Assembly (NCBI GenBank): GCA_947442105.1
Contig: CANEVH010000010.1
Location: 18,783 to 82,782 of the forward strand
Direction: 5' to 3'
Source of the DNA: Comamonadaceae bacterium
GTDB lineage: Bacteria > Pseudomonadota > Gammaproteobacteria > Burkholderiales > Burkholderiaceae_C
Length of the DNA: 64,000 nucleotides
The translations under genes and the position numbers were made by a program. Within the stretch, counting starts at the first letter, position 1, and every line of letters starts with the position of its first letter. The notes beneath the pieces are model-generated. The model made no database searches, was not told the DNA's origin, and saw only the letters and a list, made by a program, of their open reading frames with translations. Below are positions 17,756 to 26,251 of this stretch, piece after piece.

Positions 17756-19123
17756 ATGACTGAACAAAAAACCATGAATTTCAACGACCTAGAGCAGTGG
17801 CTCAACGAGCGCCGGGTCACCGAAGTGGAATGCCTGGTGCCCGACTTGACCGGGGTGGCGCGCGGCAAAATTTTGCCCCGCGCCAAGTTCACCGAAGACC
17901 GGGGCATGCGTCTGCCCCAGGCCATCGTGGCCATGGGCGTGACGGGCGAGTTTCCCGAAAGCGGCCCGTACTACGACGTGATTGACCCGACCGACAAGGA
18001 CATGCAACTGCGCCCGGACCCGTCCTCGGTGCGCATCGTGCCTTGGGCGACCGACCCCACTGCGCAGGTGATTCATGATTGTTTTGACCACGCCGGCAAC
18101 CTGGTGCCTTTTGCCCCGCGCAGCGTGCTGCGCAAGGTGTGCGATTTGTTTGCCGCCGAGGGCTTGCAGCCCATCGTAGCGCCCGAGCTGGAGTTTTACC
18201 TCACCGCGCGCAACACCGACCCCAATACCTTGCTCAAGGCGCCCATTGGCCGCAGCGGCCGGGCCGAGACTTCGCGCCAGGCCTACAGCATTGACGCCGT
18301 GAACGAATTTGACCCGCTGTTTGAAGAGATTTACGACTACAGCGACAAGATGGAACTCAACGTGGACACGCTGATCCACGAAGTGGGCGCTGGGCAAATG
18401 GAGATCAACTTTTTCCACAACAAGCCGCTGGGTCTGGCCGACGAGGTGTTTTTCTTTAAGCGCACGGTGCGCGAGGCGGCGCTGCGCCACGATATGTACG
18501 CTACCTTCATGGCCAAGCCGATTGCCGGTGAGCCCGGCAGCGCCATGCACGTGCACCAAAGCCTGGTGGATGTGGCCAGCGGCAAAAACGTGTTCAGTAA
18601 TGAAGACGGCACGCCGTCCGAGATGTTTATGCACTACATCGGCGGCTTGCAGCGCTACATTCCGGCGGCCATGGTGCTGGTGGCGCCCTATGTGAACAGC
18701 TACCGCCGCCTGAGCCGCAATTCGGCCGCGCCCATCAACATCGAGTGGGGCTATGACAACCGCACGGTGGGCATTCGCTCGCCAATTTCTACCCCTGCCG
18801 CGCGCCGGGTAGAAAACCGGGTAATCGGCTCAGACGCCAACCCGTATGTGGCCATGGCTATGACTCTGGCCTGCGGCTACCTGGGCATCAAAAACAAGAT
18901 CAAACCCAAGCCGGAGATGAAGGGCGACGCCTATTTGGCGCCCTATGCGCTGCCGCGCAGCCTCGGTGAGGCGCTGGACTGGCTGCGCCGCGAGTCGGAT
19001 TTGCACGAAGTGCTGGGCAAGGAGTTCATCACCGTGTACTCGGAAATCAAAGAGCTGGAGTTCGACGAATTCATGAAAGTTATCTCCCCCTGGGAGCGCG
19101 AGCACCTGCTGTTGCACGTTTGA
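17756..19123 (+). CDS. puuA: Glutamine synthetase family, gamma-glutamylputrescine ligase type
   Basis: 455 residues from the ATG at 17756 (GAAGGA 8 nt upstream). GS beta-grasp start VECLVPDLTGVARGKILPRA, then catalytic-domain motifs APELEFYLTARN, VGAGQMEINFFHNKPL, AGEPGSAMHVHQSL, SAAPINIEWGYDNRTVGIR. This matches the PuuA/SpuI class, which joins glutamate to putrescine using ATP, rather than housekeeping GlnA, and it lacks the adenylylation Tyr region. Neighbours (amine oxidase before, class III aminotransferase after) agree. A second, more distant GS-like gene lies at 26252. Confidence 0.9.
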   Translation: MTEQKTMNFNDLEQWLNERRVTEVECLVPDLTGVARGKILPRAKFTEDRGMRLPQAIVAMGVTGEFPESGPYYDVIDPTDKDMQLRPDPSSVRIVPWATDPTAQVIHDCFDHAGNLVPFAPRSVLRKVCDLFAAEGLQPIVAPELEFYLTARNTDPNTLLKAPIGRSGRAETSRQAYSIDAVNEFDPLFEEIYDYSDKMELNVDTLIHEVGAGQMEINFFHNKPLGLADEVFFFKRTVREAALRHDMYATFMAKPIAGEPGSAMHVHQSLVDVASGKNVFSNEDGTPSEMFMHYIGGLQRYIPAAMVLVAPYVNSYRRLSRNSAAPINIEWGYDNRTVGIRSPISTPAARRVENRVIGSDANPYVAMAMTLACGYLGIKNKIKPKPEMKGDAYLAPYALPRSLGEALDWLRRESDLHEVLGKEFITVYSEIKELEFDEFMKVISPWEREHLLLHV

Positions 19124-19164
19124 AGCGCGTATTGCCACCCACGTTAACCAACAAGACCGATCCC

Positions 19165-20562
19165 ATGAATGCCCCACTAGACACCAAACACATCCAGGAA
19201 ATGGACAGCGCGCATTTCCTCCACCCCTTTACCGACTTCAAAGACCTCAATAGCCGGGGCGCGCGGGTGATTGCCGAGGCCCGGGATATTTACGTCTGGG
19301 ACTCGGAGGGCAAACGCATGTTGGATGCGATGAGCGGACTGTGGTGCGTCAACGTGGGCTATGGCCGCCAAGAATTGGCCGACGCGGCGCACGCGCAAAT
19401 GCTCAAGCTGCCTTACTACAACAGCTTTTTCCAGACCACCAATGTGCCGGCCGCCACCCTGGCCGCCAAGCTGGCATCACTGGCGCCCACGGTGGGCGAC
19501 CGCAGTTTTGAGCATATCTTTTACTCGTCCAGCGGCAGCGAGAGCAACGACTCCAACGTGCGCATGGTGCGCCGCTACTGGGATTTGCTGGGTCAGCCTG
19601 AGCGCAAAGTCATCATCGGCCGCGTCAACGGCTACCACGGCAGCACCATGGCCGGGGCCTCGCTGGGCGGCATGAGCGGCATGCACGCCCAGGGCGATTT
19701 GCCCATTCCCAATATCACCCACATCGAGCAGCCTTACTTTTTCGAAAAAGGCCTGCCTGGCGAAAGCAGCGACGCCTTTGGCATTCGCGCTGCGGGCTGG
19801 CTGGAGGCAAAAATCCTGGAAATCGGCGCCGATAAAGTGGCGGCCTTTATTGGCGAGCCGGTGCAAGGGGCGGGCGGCGTCATCATTCCACCCGCCACCT
19901 ACTGGCCCGAGATTCAGCGCATTGTGGACAAGTACGGCATCTTGCTGATAAGCGACGAGGTGATTTGCGCCTTTGGCCGCGTGGGCCACTGGTTTGCCTA
20001 TGAGAAATTTGGCTACAGGCCCGACCTGGTGACTTTTGCCAAGGCGATTACCAGCGGCTACATCCCGCTGGGTGGCGTGATGGTGGGCAACCGCGTGGCC
20101 CAAGTGCTGATCGAACAAGGCGGCGAGTTCAACCACGGCTACACCTACAGCGGCCACCCTGTGGCCTGTTCGGTGGCGCTGGCCAACCTCGAAATCATGG
20201 AACGCGAAAACCTGGTGGGCCGGGTGCGTGACGATGTGGGGCCTTACTTGGCGCAAAAATTTGCAGAACTCAGTGCGCACCCGCTGGTGGGTGTGGCAGA
20301 GACATGCGGGCTGATGGCAGGCTTGGTGCTGGTGAAAGACAAAGCGAACAAAACCCCGTTCCCCGCTGAGTTGGAAGTGGGTATGCGCTGCCGCGCCCAC
20401 TGCTTTGCCAACGGCTTGATCATGCGCGCCGTAGGCGACCGCATGATTATTGCGCCGCCGCTCACCATTACTCACGCCCAGATTGACGAACTCATTGGGC
20501 TCATCCACCGCGTTTTGGACCTGACGCTGGCCGACGCCCAAGCGGCAGGCTGGCGAGATTGA
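19165..20562 (+). CDS. spuC: Class III aminotransferase, putrescine/polyamine:pyruvate type
   Basis: 465 residues from the ATG at 19165. PLP fold type I, class III: GLWCVNVGYGR, FYSSSGSESNDSNVRMVRRY, NGYHGSTMAGASLGG, GEPVQGAGGVIIPP, LLISDEVICAFGRVGHW, and the Schiff-base Lys in FAKAITSGYIPLGG. This pattern matches the SpuC / beta-alanine-pyruvate branch. In pseudomonads SpuC transaminates putrescine directly to 4-aminobutanal, an alternative to the gamma-glutamyl route encoded next door. It is directly followed by the polyamine-binding protein gene. Exact amine preference cannot be read from sequence. Confidence 0.87.
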   Translation: MNAPLDTKHIQEMDSAHFLHPFTDFKDLNSRGARVIAEARDIYVWDSEGKRMLDAMSGLWCVNVGYGRQELADAAHAQMLKLPYYNSFFQTTNVPAATLAAKLASLAPTVGDRSFEHIFYSSSGSESNDSNVRMVRRYWDLLGQPERKVIIGRVNGYHGSTMAGASLGGMSGMHAQGDLPIPNITHIEQPYFFEKGLPGESSDAFGIRAAGWLEAKILEIGADKVAAFIGEPVQGAGGVIIPPATYWPEIQRIVDKYGILLISDEVICAFGRVGHWFAYEKFGYRPDLVTFAKAITSGYIPLGGVMVGNRVAQVLIEQGGEFNHGYTYSGHPVACSVALANLEIMERENLVGRVRDDVGPYLAQKFAELSAHPLVGVAETCGLMAGLVLVKDKANKTPFPAELEVGMRCRAHCFANGLIMRAVGDRMIIAPPLTITHAQIDELIGLIHRVLDLTLADAQAAGWRD

Positions 20563-20633
20563 CTCCTATAATTTTCCTCGGCTCTGTATTGCCTCCCCGT
20601 AATTTGATTTCCCCTCTTTTTTTGGAGATTCCT

Positions 20634-21779
20634 ATGATGAAAAAGTACCTTTGGCCTTTAACGCTCAGCGCGCTCGCCCTTGCAGCCTGCGGTAAAAAAG
20701 AAGAAGCGCCGGCACCTGTTGCCAGCGCGCCGGTGGCGGCAGCGCCCGCCGAAGAAAAAGTACTCAACATCTACAACTGGCCTGACTATGTGCCCGAGGG
20801 CATGATTGCAGCGTTCGAGAAAGAAACTGGCATCAAGGTCAACTACGACACCTTCGAGACCAACGAGGCGCTCAACGCCAAGCTGGTGGCGGGAAATACG
20901 GGCTACGACATTGTGGTGCCCGGAACCACCTTCAGCCCGGCGCAAACAGAAGCCGGCTTCTTCCAGCCCTTGGACCGCGCCAAACTCAAGAACTACGGCA
21001 ATCTCGACCCCGCCATCATGATGGGCTTGGTCAAGGCCGATCCGGGCAACAAACACCTGGTGCCCTGGGCCTGGGGCTTTACCACCGTAGGCATTAACCG
21101 CACCAAGGTAGAAAAAGCCCTGGGCAAGCTGCCCATGCCTGAAAACGCCTGGGACCTGGTCTTCAAGCCCGAGTACACCGCCAAGCTCAAGTCCTGCGGC
21201 ATTGCTTACCTGGATTCACCCACCGAAATCATTCCGCCCGCGCTGCACTACATTGGCAAAGACGCGTATTCCAATGACCCAGCCGACCACAAGGCTGCTG
21301 CCGAGATGCTGGCCAAGGTGCGCAAGGACGTGCGCATTTTTAGCTCCACCATGATTGACGACATCTCCGGTGGCAAAGCCTGCGCGGTGGTGGGCTGGTC
21401 GGGTGATGTGAACATTGCCGCCGGTCGCGCCAAGGAAAACGGCTCCAAAGACGTGATTGAAGCCTTGCTGCCCAGCACTGGCGCGCTGGTGTTCTATGAC
21501 ACCATGGCCATCACCAAAGACGCCAAGCACCCTGACAATGCGCACGCCTTTATCGACTTCTACCTGCGCGCAGAAAACGGCGCCCGCATGGCCGACGAGA
21601 TGAGCTACTCCACCGGCAACAAGGCTGCGCTGGAGAAGATGAAGCCCGAAGTGGCGGCTAACAAAACCATTTTTGTGGACGCCGAGTTCGCCCAAAAGCT
21701 GGTGGCGCCTGGCAAGTTCACCAATGAAGGGCGTGAATCGGTGGCTAACGCCTACAACGCATTCAAAAAGGGCAAGTAA
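20634..21779 (+). CDS. potF: Polyamine ABC transporter substrate-binding lipoprotein
   Basis: 381 residues from the ATG at 20634 (GGAG 7 nt upstream). The signal sequence ends LALAAC, a good lipobox with Cys at residue 19, so it is probably membrane-tethered, unlike soluble E. coli PotF. The mature start KVLNIYNWPDYVPEGMIAAF is characteristic of PotD/PotF. Context with agmatinase and putrescine enzymes favours putrescine. It is followed by a strong terminator before the ATPase and permease genes, which would give more binding protein than transporter. Confidence 0.92.
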   Translation: MMKKYLWPLTLSALALAACGKKEEAPAPVASAPVAAAPAEEKVLNIYNWPDYVPEGMIAAFEKETGIKVNYDTFETNEALNAKLVAGNTGYDIVVPGTTFSPAQTEAGFFQPLDRAKLKNYGNLDPAIMMGLVKADPGNKHLVPWAWGFTTVGINRTKVEKALGKLPMPENAWDLVFKPEYTAKLKSCGIAYLDSPTEIIPPALHYIGKDAYSNDPADHKAAAEMLAKVRKDVRIFSSTMIDDISGGKACAVVGWSGDVNIAAGRAKENGSKDVIEALLPSTGALVFYDTMAITKDAKHPDNAHAFIDFYLRAENGARMADEMSYSTGNKAALEKMKPEVAANKTIFVDAEFAQKLVAPGKFTNEGRESVANAYNAFKKGK

Positions 21780-21799
21780 GCCCCTTTGATTGCACCCTC

Positions 21800-21841
21800 A
21801 GGGCTGTTTGTACGCTAGGTATAAACAGCCCTTTTTGTTTT
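21800..21841 (+). terminator. Terminator between potF and potG
   Basis: Perfect 10-bp stem AGGGCTGTTT / AAACAGCCCT (21800-21809 with 21823-21832) followed by TTTTTGTTTTCT. Its position inside the transport operon suggests partial termination, so potF is expressed more highly than potGHI. Confidence 0.85.
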
Positions 21842-21889
21842 CTGTTGGGCAGCACCGCCGCCCCACAAGCCAAAGAGAAGGAAGTAGGA

Positions 21890-22987
21890 ATGTCGCAAGT
21901 CCACACCGCCGATTACCTGGTGACCGAGAAACTGGTCAAACGCTTTGACGAGGCGGTGGCGGTGGACGATGTGTCCCTGTCGATTGCCAAGGGCGAAATC
22001 TTTGCGCTGCTGGGTAGCTCGGGCTGCGGCAAGTCCACGCTGCTGCGCATGCTGGCGGGCTTTGAGTCGCCCACCTCTGGCCGCATTTTGCTGGGCGGCC
22101 AAGATGTGGCCCAATTCGCGCCTTACGACAGGCCTATGAACATGATGTTCCAGTCCTACGCGCTGTTCCCGCACCTGGACATTTGGGAGAACGTGGCCTT
22201 TGGCCTCAAGCGCGAAGGCCTGCCGCGCGACGAAATCAAGCTGCGCGTGGGCGAAATGCTGGACTTGGTGCAACTCGGCGTTTTTGCCAAGCGCAAGCCC
22301 CACCAGCTCTCGGGCGGGCAGCAGCAGCGTGTGGCGCTGGCGCGCAGCCTGGCCAAACGGCCCAAGTTGCTGTTGCTTGACGAGCCGTTGGGCGCGTTGG
22401 ACAAAAAGCTGCGCGAGCAAACCCAGTTTGAGCTGGTCAACATCATTGAGAAAGTGGGTGTCACCTGCGTCATGGTCACCCACGACCAAGAAGAGGCCAT
22501 GACCATGGCCAACCGCATTGCGGTGATGAGCAAGGGCCGCGTGCTGCAAGTGGGCTCGCCCGAAGAGGTGTACGAGCACCCGGCCAACCGCTTTGTGGCG
22601 GACTTTATTGGCAATGTGAACCTGATCGAGGGCAAGCTCAGCGTCGACGAGCCCGACCATTGCGCGGTGACCACTGGCATTGGCGTGGTTTCGGTGGGCC
22701 ACGGTATCAGCGGCGCGCTCAATATGCCGGTAGCAGTCGCCATCCGCCCCGAAAAGCTGGAAATCAGCAAAACGCGGCCCGATGTGGGCTTCAACCTTTT
22801 TCACGGCACGGTGAAGGAAATTGCCTACTTTGGCTCTTACAACACCTACATCGTGCTGGCCAGCGACGGTAGCCGCCTCAAGATCACCGAGGCCAACACC
22901 TCGCGCCACGACCTGAGCGACATTACCTGGGAAGACCCGGTGTATTTTTGGTGGGACGACCGCGCCGCCGTGGTGCTGCGCTCATAA
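21890..22987 (+). CDS. potG: Polyamine ABC transporter ATPase
   Basis: 365 residues from the ATG at 21890 (GGAAGTAGGA just upstream). Walker A GSSGCGKST, Q-loop FQSYALFPH, signature LSGGQQQRVALARSL, Walker B LLLLDEPLGALD, H-loop MVTHDQEEAM. The C-terminal about 100 residues form a TOBE-like regulatory domain (VAVAIRPEKLEISK). It powers uptake through the two permeases that follow. AAGGAGG for potH overlaps its stop region, so the three genes are tightly coupled. Confidence 0.95.
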   Translation: MSQVHTADYLVTEKLVKRFDEAVAVDDVSLSIAKGEIFALLGSSGCGKSTLLRMLAGFESPTSGRILLGGQDVAQFAPYDRPMNMMFQSYALFPHLDIWENVAFGLKREGLPRDEIKLRVGEMLDLVQLGVFAKRKPHQLSGGQQQRVALARSLAKRPKLLLLDEPLGALDKKLREQTQFELVNIIEKVGVTCVMVTHDQEEAMTMANRIAVMSKGRVLQVGSPEEVYEHPANRFVADFIGNVNLIEGKLSVDEPDHCAVTTGIGVVSVGHGISGALNMPVAVAIRPEKLEISKTRPDVGFNLFHGTVKEIAYFGSYNTYIVLASDGSRLKITEANTSRHDLSDITWEDPVYFWWDDRAAVVLRS

Positions 22988-22998
22988 GGAGGCCTGCC

Positions 22999-23922
22999 AT
23001 GCAACGCATCCTCTCCCGCTTGCCCGGTCGCAGTGTTGTGATCGGCGTGCCCTTTACCTGGTTGGGCGTGTTCTTTTTTCTGCCGTTTTGCATCCTGCTC
23101 TACATCAGCTTTGTGGACATGGGCGGCGACATCCATCCCTTTCAGCCCATCTGGGACCCGCAAACAGGCATTCTGAGTCTCAAGTACGAGAACTACTGGT
23201 CCATCTTTCGCACCGGCGAAGGTGGCGAACTGTTCAAAACCCTGTATGTGGAAGCCTATGCGCGCTCTGTGTGGTACGCGCTATGGACTGCAGTGCTGTG
23301 TCTGGTGATTGGCTACCCGTTTGCCTACTTTATTGCGCGCTCGCCCGCCAGCGTGCGCCCGGCGCTGTTGATGATGGTGATGCTGCCGTTTTGGACCTCG
23401 TTTTTGCTGCGGGTCTATGCCTGGAAAGGTATCTTGGCTGACCAAGGCGTGCTCAACAAGGTGTTGATGGCGTTGGGAATCGTGTCCGAGCCCATTCAAA
23501 TGCTTTACACGAATGTCTCCATGCTGGTGGGCATGACCTACGTTTACCTGCCTTTCATGGTGCTGCCGCTGTACGCCAACTTGGTCAAGATGGATTTCCG
23601 CTTGTTGGAAGCCGCCTATGACTTGGGCGCCTCGCCCTTCAAGGCCTTTTGGCTGGTGACCGTGCCCTTGTCCAAGGCGGGCATCGTGGCGGGGTTTATG
23701 CTGGTGTTCATTCCCTGCGTGGGTGAATTTGTGATTCCTTCCCTGCTGGGCGGGCCAGAAAACTTCATGATTGGCCGCGTGGTGTGGGACGAAATGTTCA
23801 CCAGCAACAACTGGCCACGCGCCAGTGCGTTGGCCGTGGCCATGATCGGGCTCATCATCATTCCCTTGGCTATTTATTACCAGTACAGCGGCGATACAGG
23901 CCCTGGGCCTGACAAGAAGTAA
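22999..23922 (+). CDS. potH: Polyamine ABC transporter permease 1
   Basis: 307 residues, six membrane helices. Start at 22999 behind a perfect AAGGAGG. First helix VPFTWLGVFFFLPFCILLYI. The EAA loop reads LEAAYDLGASPFKAFWLV, the coupling helix to the ATPase. Partner of the following PotI; only 10 bp separate the two. Confidence 0.94.
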   Translation: MQRILSRLPGRSVVIGVPFTWLGVFFFLPFCILLYISFVDMGGDIHPFQPIWDPQTGILSLKYENYWSIFRTGEGGELFKTLYVEAYARSVWYALWTAVLCLVIGYPFAYFIARSPASVRPALLMMVMLPFWTSFLLRVYAWKGILADQGVLNKVLMALGIVSEPIQMLYTNVSMLVGMTYVYLPFMVLPLYANLVKMDFRLLEAAYDLGASPFKAFWLVTVPLSKAGIVAGFMLVFIPCVGEFVIPSLLGGPENFMIGRVVWDEMFTSNNWPRASALAVAMIGLIIIPLAIYYQYSGDTGPGPDKK

Positions 23923-23932
23923 GGCAGCCACC

Positions 23933-24793
23933 ATGAAAACTTTTTTGGAAAAGCATTTCGGCAAAGTCTGGATGGCGCTGGTGTTCTTGTTTTTGTACAT
24001 CCCGCTGTTTTTCATGATGGTGTTCTCGTTCAACAGCACCCGCCAGGACGCTAACTTCACCGGTTTTTCGCTGCGCTGGTACGAGGCGCTGGGCAAAGAC
24101 ACCAAGATCGTGGAGGGCTTTTGGCTCTCCTTGCAGGTGGCCGCTGTCACCGGGGTGCTGTCGGCGGTGTTGGGCACTTTTGCCGCTTTTGTGTTGGTGC
24201 GCTACCGCCGGTTTTGGGGTCGCACCGTGTTTTCCGGCATGGTGAACGCACCCTTGGTGATGCCCGAGGTGGTGATTGGCCTGTCCTTGCTGCTGCTGAT
24301 GGTGGGCGTGCAAAACGCCTTTGGCTGGCCCGAGCGGGGGTTTATGACCATTGTGCTGGGCCACACACTCTTGGGCATGGCCTACGGCATGGTGGTGATT
24401 CAGTCGCGCTTGCTTGAAGTCAACCGCGCGCTCGAAGAGGCCGCTATGGACTTGGGTGCCCGACCGTTTGCGGTGTTTTATTTGGTGACGCTGCCCAATA
24501 TCGCCCAGGCCATTTTGGCGGCCTTTTTGCTGTCGTTCACGCTCTCGTTCGATGACGTTGTGATTTCCGAATTTTTGTCGGGTCCGGGTGTCAGCACCTT
24601 GCCGCAGGTGATTTTTGGCTACGCCCGGCGCGGCATCAATCCCACGATTTACGCCGCTGCCACGCTTTTGATAGTGACCGTCACCATCGTGATCGTGGCC
24701 TACAGCGTGTGGGTGGCGCGCCAGACGCGGCGCCGCGAGCGCGAAATCGCCGCAGCCATCCGCGCTGAAACCGCGCCCGTGCCCTCTGTTTGA
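23933..24793 (+). CDS. potI: Polyamine ABC transporter permease 2
   Basis: 286 residues with six predicted helices. N-terminal helix VWMALVFLFLYIPLFFMMVF. The EAA loop is LEEAAMDLGARPFAVFYLV. The region SFTLSFDDVVISEFLSGPG is typical of PotC/PotI permeases. Ends 55 bp before the GABA aminotransferase gene, so import and the catabolic step downstream are probably on one transcript. Confidence 0.94.
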   Translation: MKTFLEKHFGKVWMALVFLFLYIPLFFMMVFSFNSTRQDANFTGFSLRWYEALGKDTKIVEGFWLSLQVAAVTGVLSAVLGTFAAFVLVRYRRFWGRTVFSGMVNAPLVMPEVVIGLSLLLLMVGVQNAFGWPERGFMTIVLGHTLLGMAYGMVVIQSRLLEVNRALEEAAMDLGARPFAVFYLVTLPNIAQAILAAFLLSFTLSFDDVVISEFLSGPGVSTLPQVIFGYARRGINPTIYAAATLLIVTVTIVIVAYSVWVARQTRRREREIAAAIRAETAPVPSV

Positions 24794-24848
24794 CGCTTGC
24801 ACCGCTTTTCCTTGTCGAAACCGACTTTTCTATCCATCTAAGGCCACC

Positions 24849-26174
24849 ATGAACGCGATTTTGAAACCCGAGACCCTCGCCGCCCCCAGCAGCGTGGCCA
24901 GCACCGCCCCCGAGCTGGGCACCAATGCCGATTGGCACGCCCGCCGCCTGGCCGCCACCCCGCGTGGCGTGGGTGTGATGGGCGACTTTTTCATAGACCA
25001 CGCCAAAAACGCTGAGTTGTGGGACATCGAGGGCCGCCGCTTTATTGACTTTGTGGGCGGCATTGCGGTGCTCAACACGGGTCATTTGCACCCCAAGGTG
25101 CAGGCTGCCATTGCTGCCCAATTGCAGCGATTCACCCACAGCTGCTACCAAGTGGTGCCCTACGCGGAATATGTGTCTTTGGCCGAACGCATCAATGCCA
25201 TCGTTCCCATTGATGGCCCCACCAAAACGGCGCTCTTTTCCACAGGTGCCGAGGCCGTGGAAAACGCGGTCAAGATCGCCCGGTCGTATACCGGGCGCAG
25301 CGGCGTCATCGCCTTTGGCGGCGCCTTCCATGGCCGCAGCATGTTTGCGGTGGCGCTCACCGGCAAGGTGCAGCCTTACAAAGCGGGCTTTGGGCCGTTT
25401 GCGCCTGAGATTTACCACGTGCCCTTTCCCTGCCATTGCGCCGATCTGGGCGATACCCAGCGCGCGATGGAGCAGCTCTTCAAGTGCGATATCGAGCCCA
25501 GCCGCGTCGCAGCCATTATTTTTGAGCCCGTGCAAGGCGAGGGCGGTTTCAACCCCATCCAGGCACAGGCGGTGCACTGGCTGCGCGCACTGTGCGACCA
25601 GCACGGCATTGTGTTGATCGCCGACGAGGTGCAAACCGGCTATGGCCGCACCGGCAAGATGTTTGCCATGGAGCATTTCGGTGTCTCCCCGGACCTGATG
25701 ACCATGGCCAAGAGCATGGGCGGGGGCACCACTTTATCGGCGGTGTCCGGTCGCACCGCCATCATGGACGCGCCCAATCCTGGCGGCCTGGGCGGCACCT
25801 ACGCGGGCAACCCATTGGCGGTGGCAGCAGCGCACGCAGTGCTTGATGTGATGGCAGAAGAAGGCTTGTGCGAACGTGCCCGCATCTTGGGCGAGCGCCT
25901 GCATACCCGTTTACTGGCTGCCAAAGCCAAAAATCCGTGCATCGGCGACGTGCGTGCCTTGGGCGCCATGGTCGCTTGCGACTTGGTCCACGCGGAAACC
26001 GGCGCCCCGGACGCGGACATGGCCAAAAAAGTACAGCAAGCCGCCCTCAAACAAGGCCTCTTGCTGCTGACCTGTGGGGTTTATGGCAACGTGCTGCGCT
26101 TCTTGTTTCCGCTCACGATTGAAGACACGGTCTTTGACGAGGCCTTGGCTATTTTGGACAGCGCGCTCGCCTAA
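24849..26174 (+). CDS. gabT: 4-Aminobutyrate aminotransferase (class III)
   Basis: 441 residues. GabT landmarks: DFVGGIAVLNTGHLHPKV, TGAEAVENAVKIARSYTGR, GGAFHGRSMFAVALTGK, FEPVQGEGGFNP, IADEVQTGYGRTGKMFAMEH, and the PLP lysine in MAKSMGGGTTLSAVSGR. It transfers the amino group of GABA to 2-oxoglutarate, giving succinate semialdehyde, the logical last transamination of putrescine breakdown. The residues after the lysine differ from the usual AGGFPLAG form, so specificity for a related omega-amino acid (for example 5-aminovalerate) is possible. No succinate semialdehyde dehydrogenase gene follows in the window. Confidence 0.87.
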   Translation: MNAILKPETLAAPSSVASTAPELGTNADWHARRLAATPRGVGVMGDFFIDHAKNAELWDIEGRRFIDFVGGIAVLNTGHLHPKVQAAIAAQLQRFTHSCYQVVPYAEYVSLAERINAIVPIDGPTKTALFSTGAEAVENAVKIARSYTGRSGVIAFGGAFHGRSMFAVALTGKVQPYKAGFGPFAPEIYHVPFPCHCADLGDTQRAMEQLFKCDIEPSRVAAIIFEPVQGEGGFNPIQAQAVHWLRALCDQHGIVLIADEVQTGYGRTGKMFAMEHFGVSPDLMTMAKSMGGGTTLSAVSGRTAIMDAPNPGGLGGTYAGNPLAVAAAHAVLDVMAEEGLCERARILGERLHTRLLAAKAKNPCIGDVRALGAMVACDLVHAETGAPDADMAKKVQQAALKQGLLLLTCGVYGNVLRFLFPLTIEDTVFDEALAILDSALA

Positions 26175-26251
26175 CTTTTTTCGCCCGCCGCGCATCGGGC
26201 GCGGCCTACTTCTTCTGAGCGTGCGCCACATTCAGTGGTGCGCTGTTGTTT

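Noticed and set aside
19070..19085. TTCATGAAAGTT inside the puuA gene as another palindromic repeat copy
   Set aside because: Lies in coding sequence, and neither the partner arm nor the GCGCAGCACC core is present.
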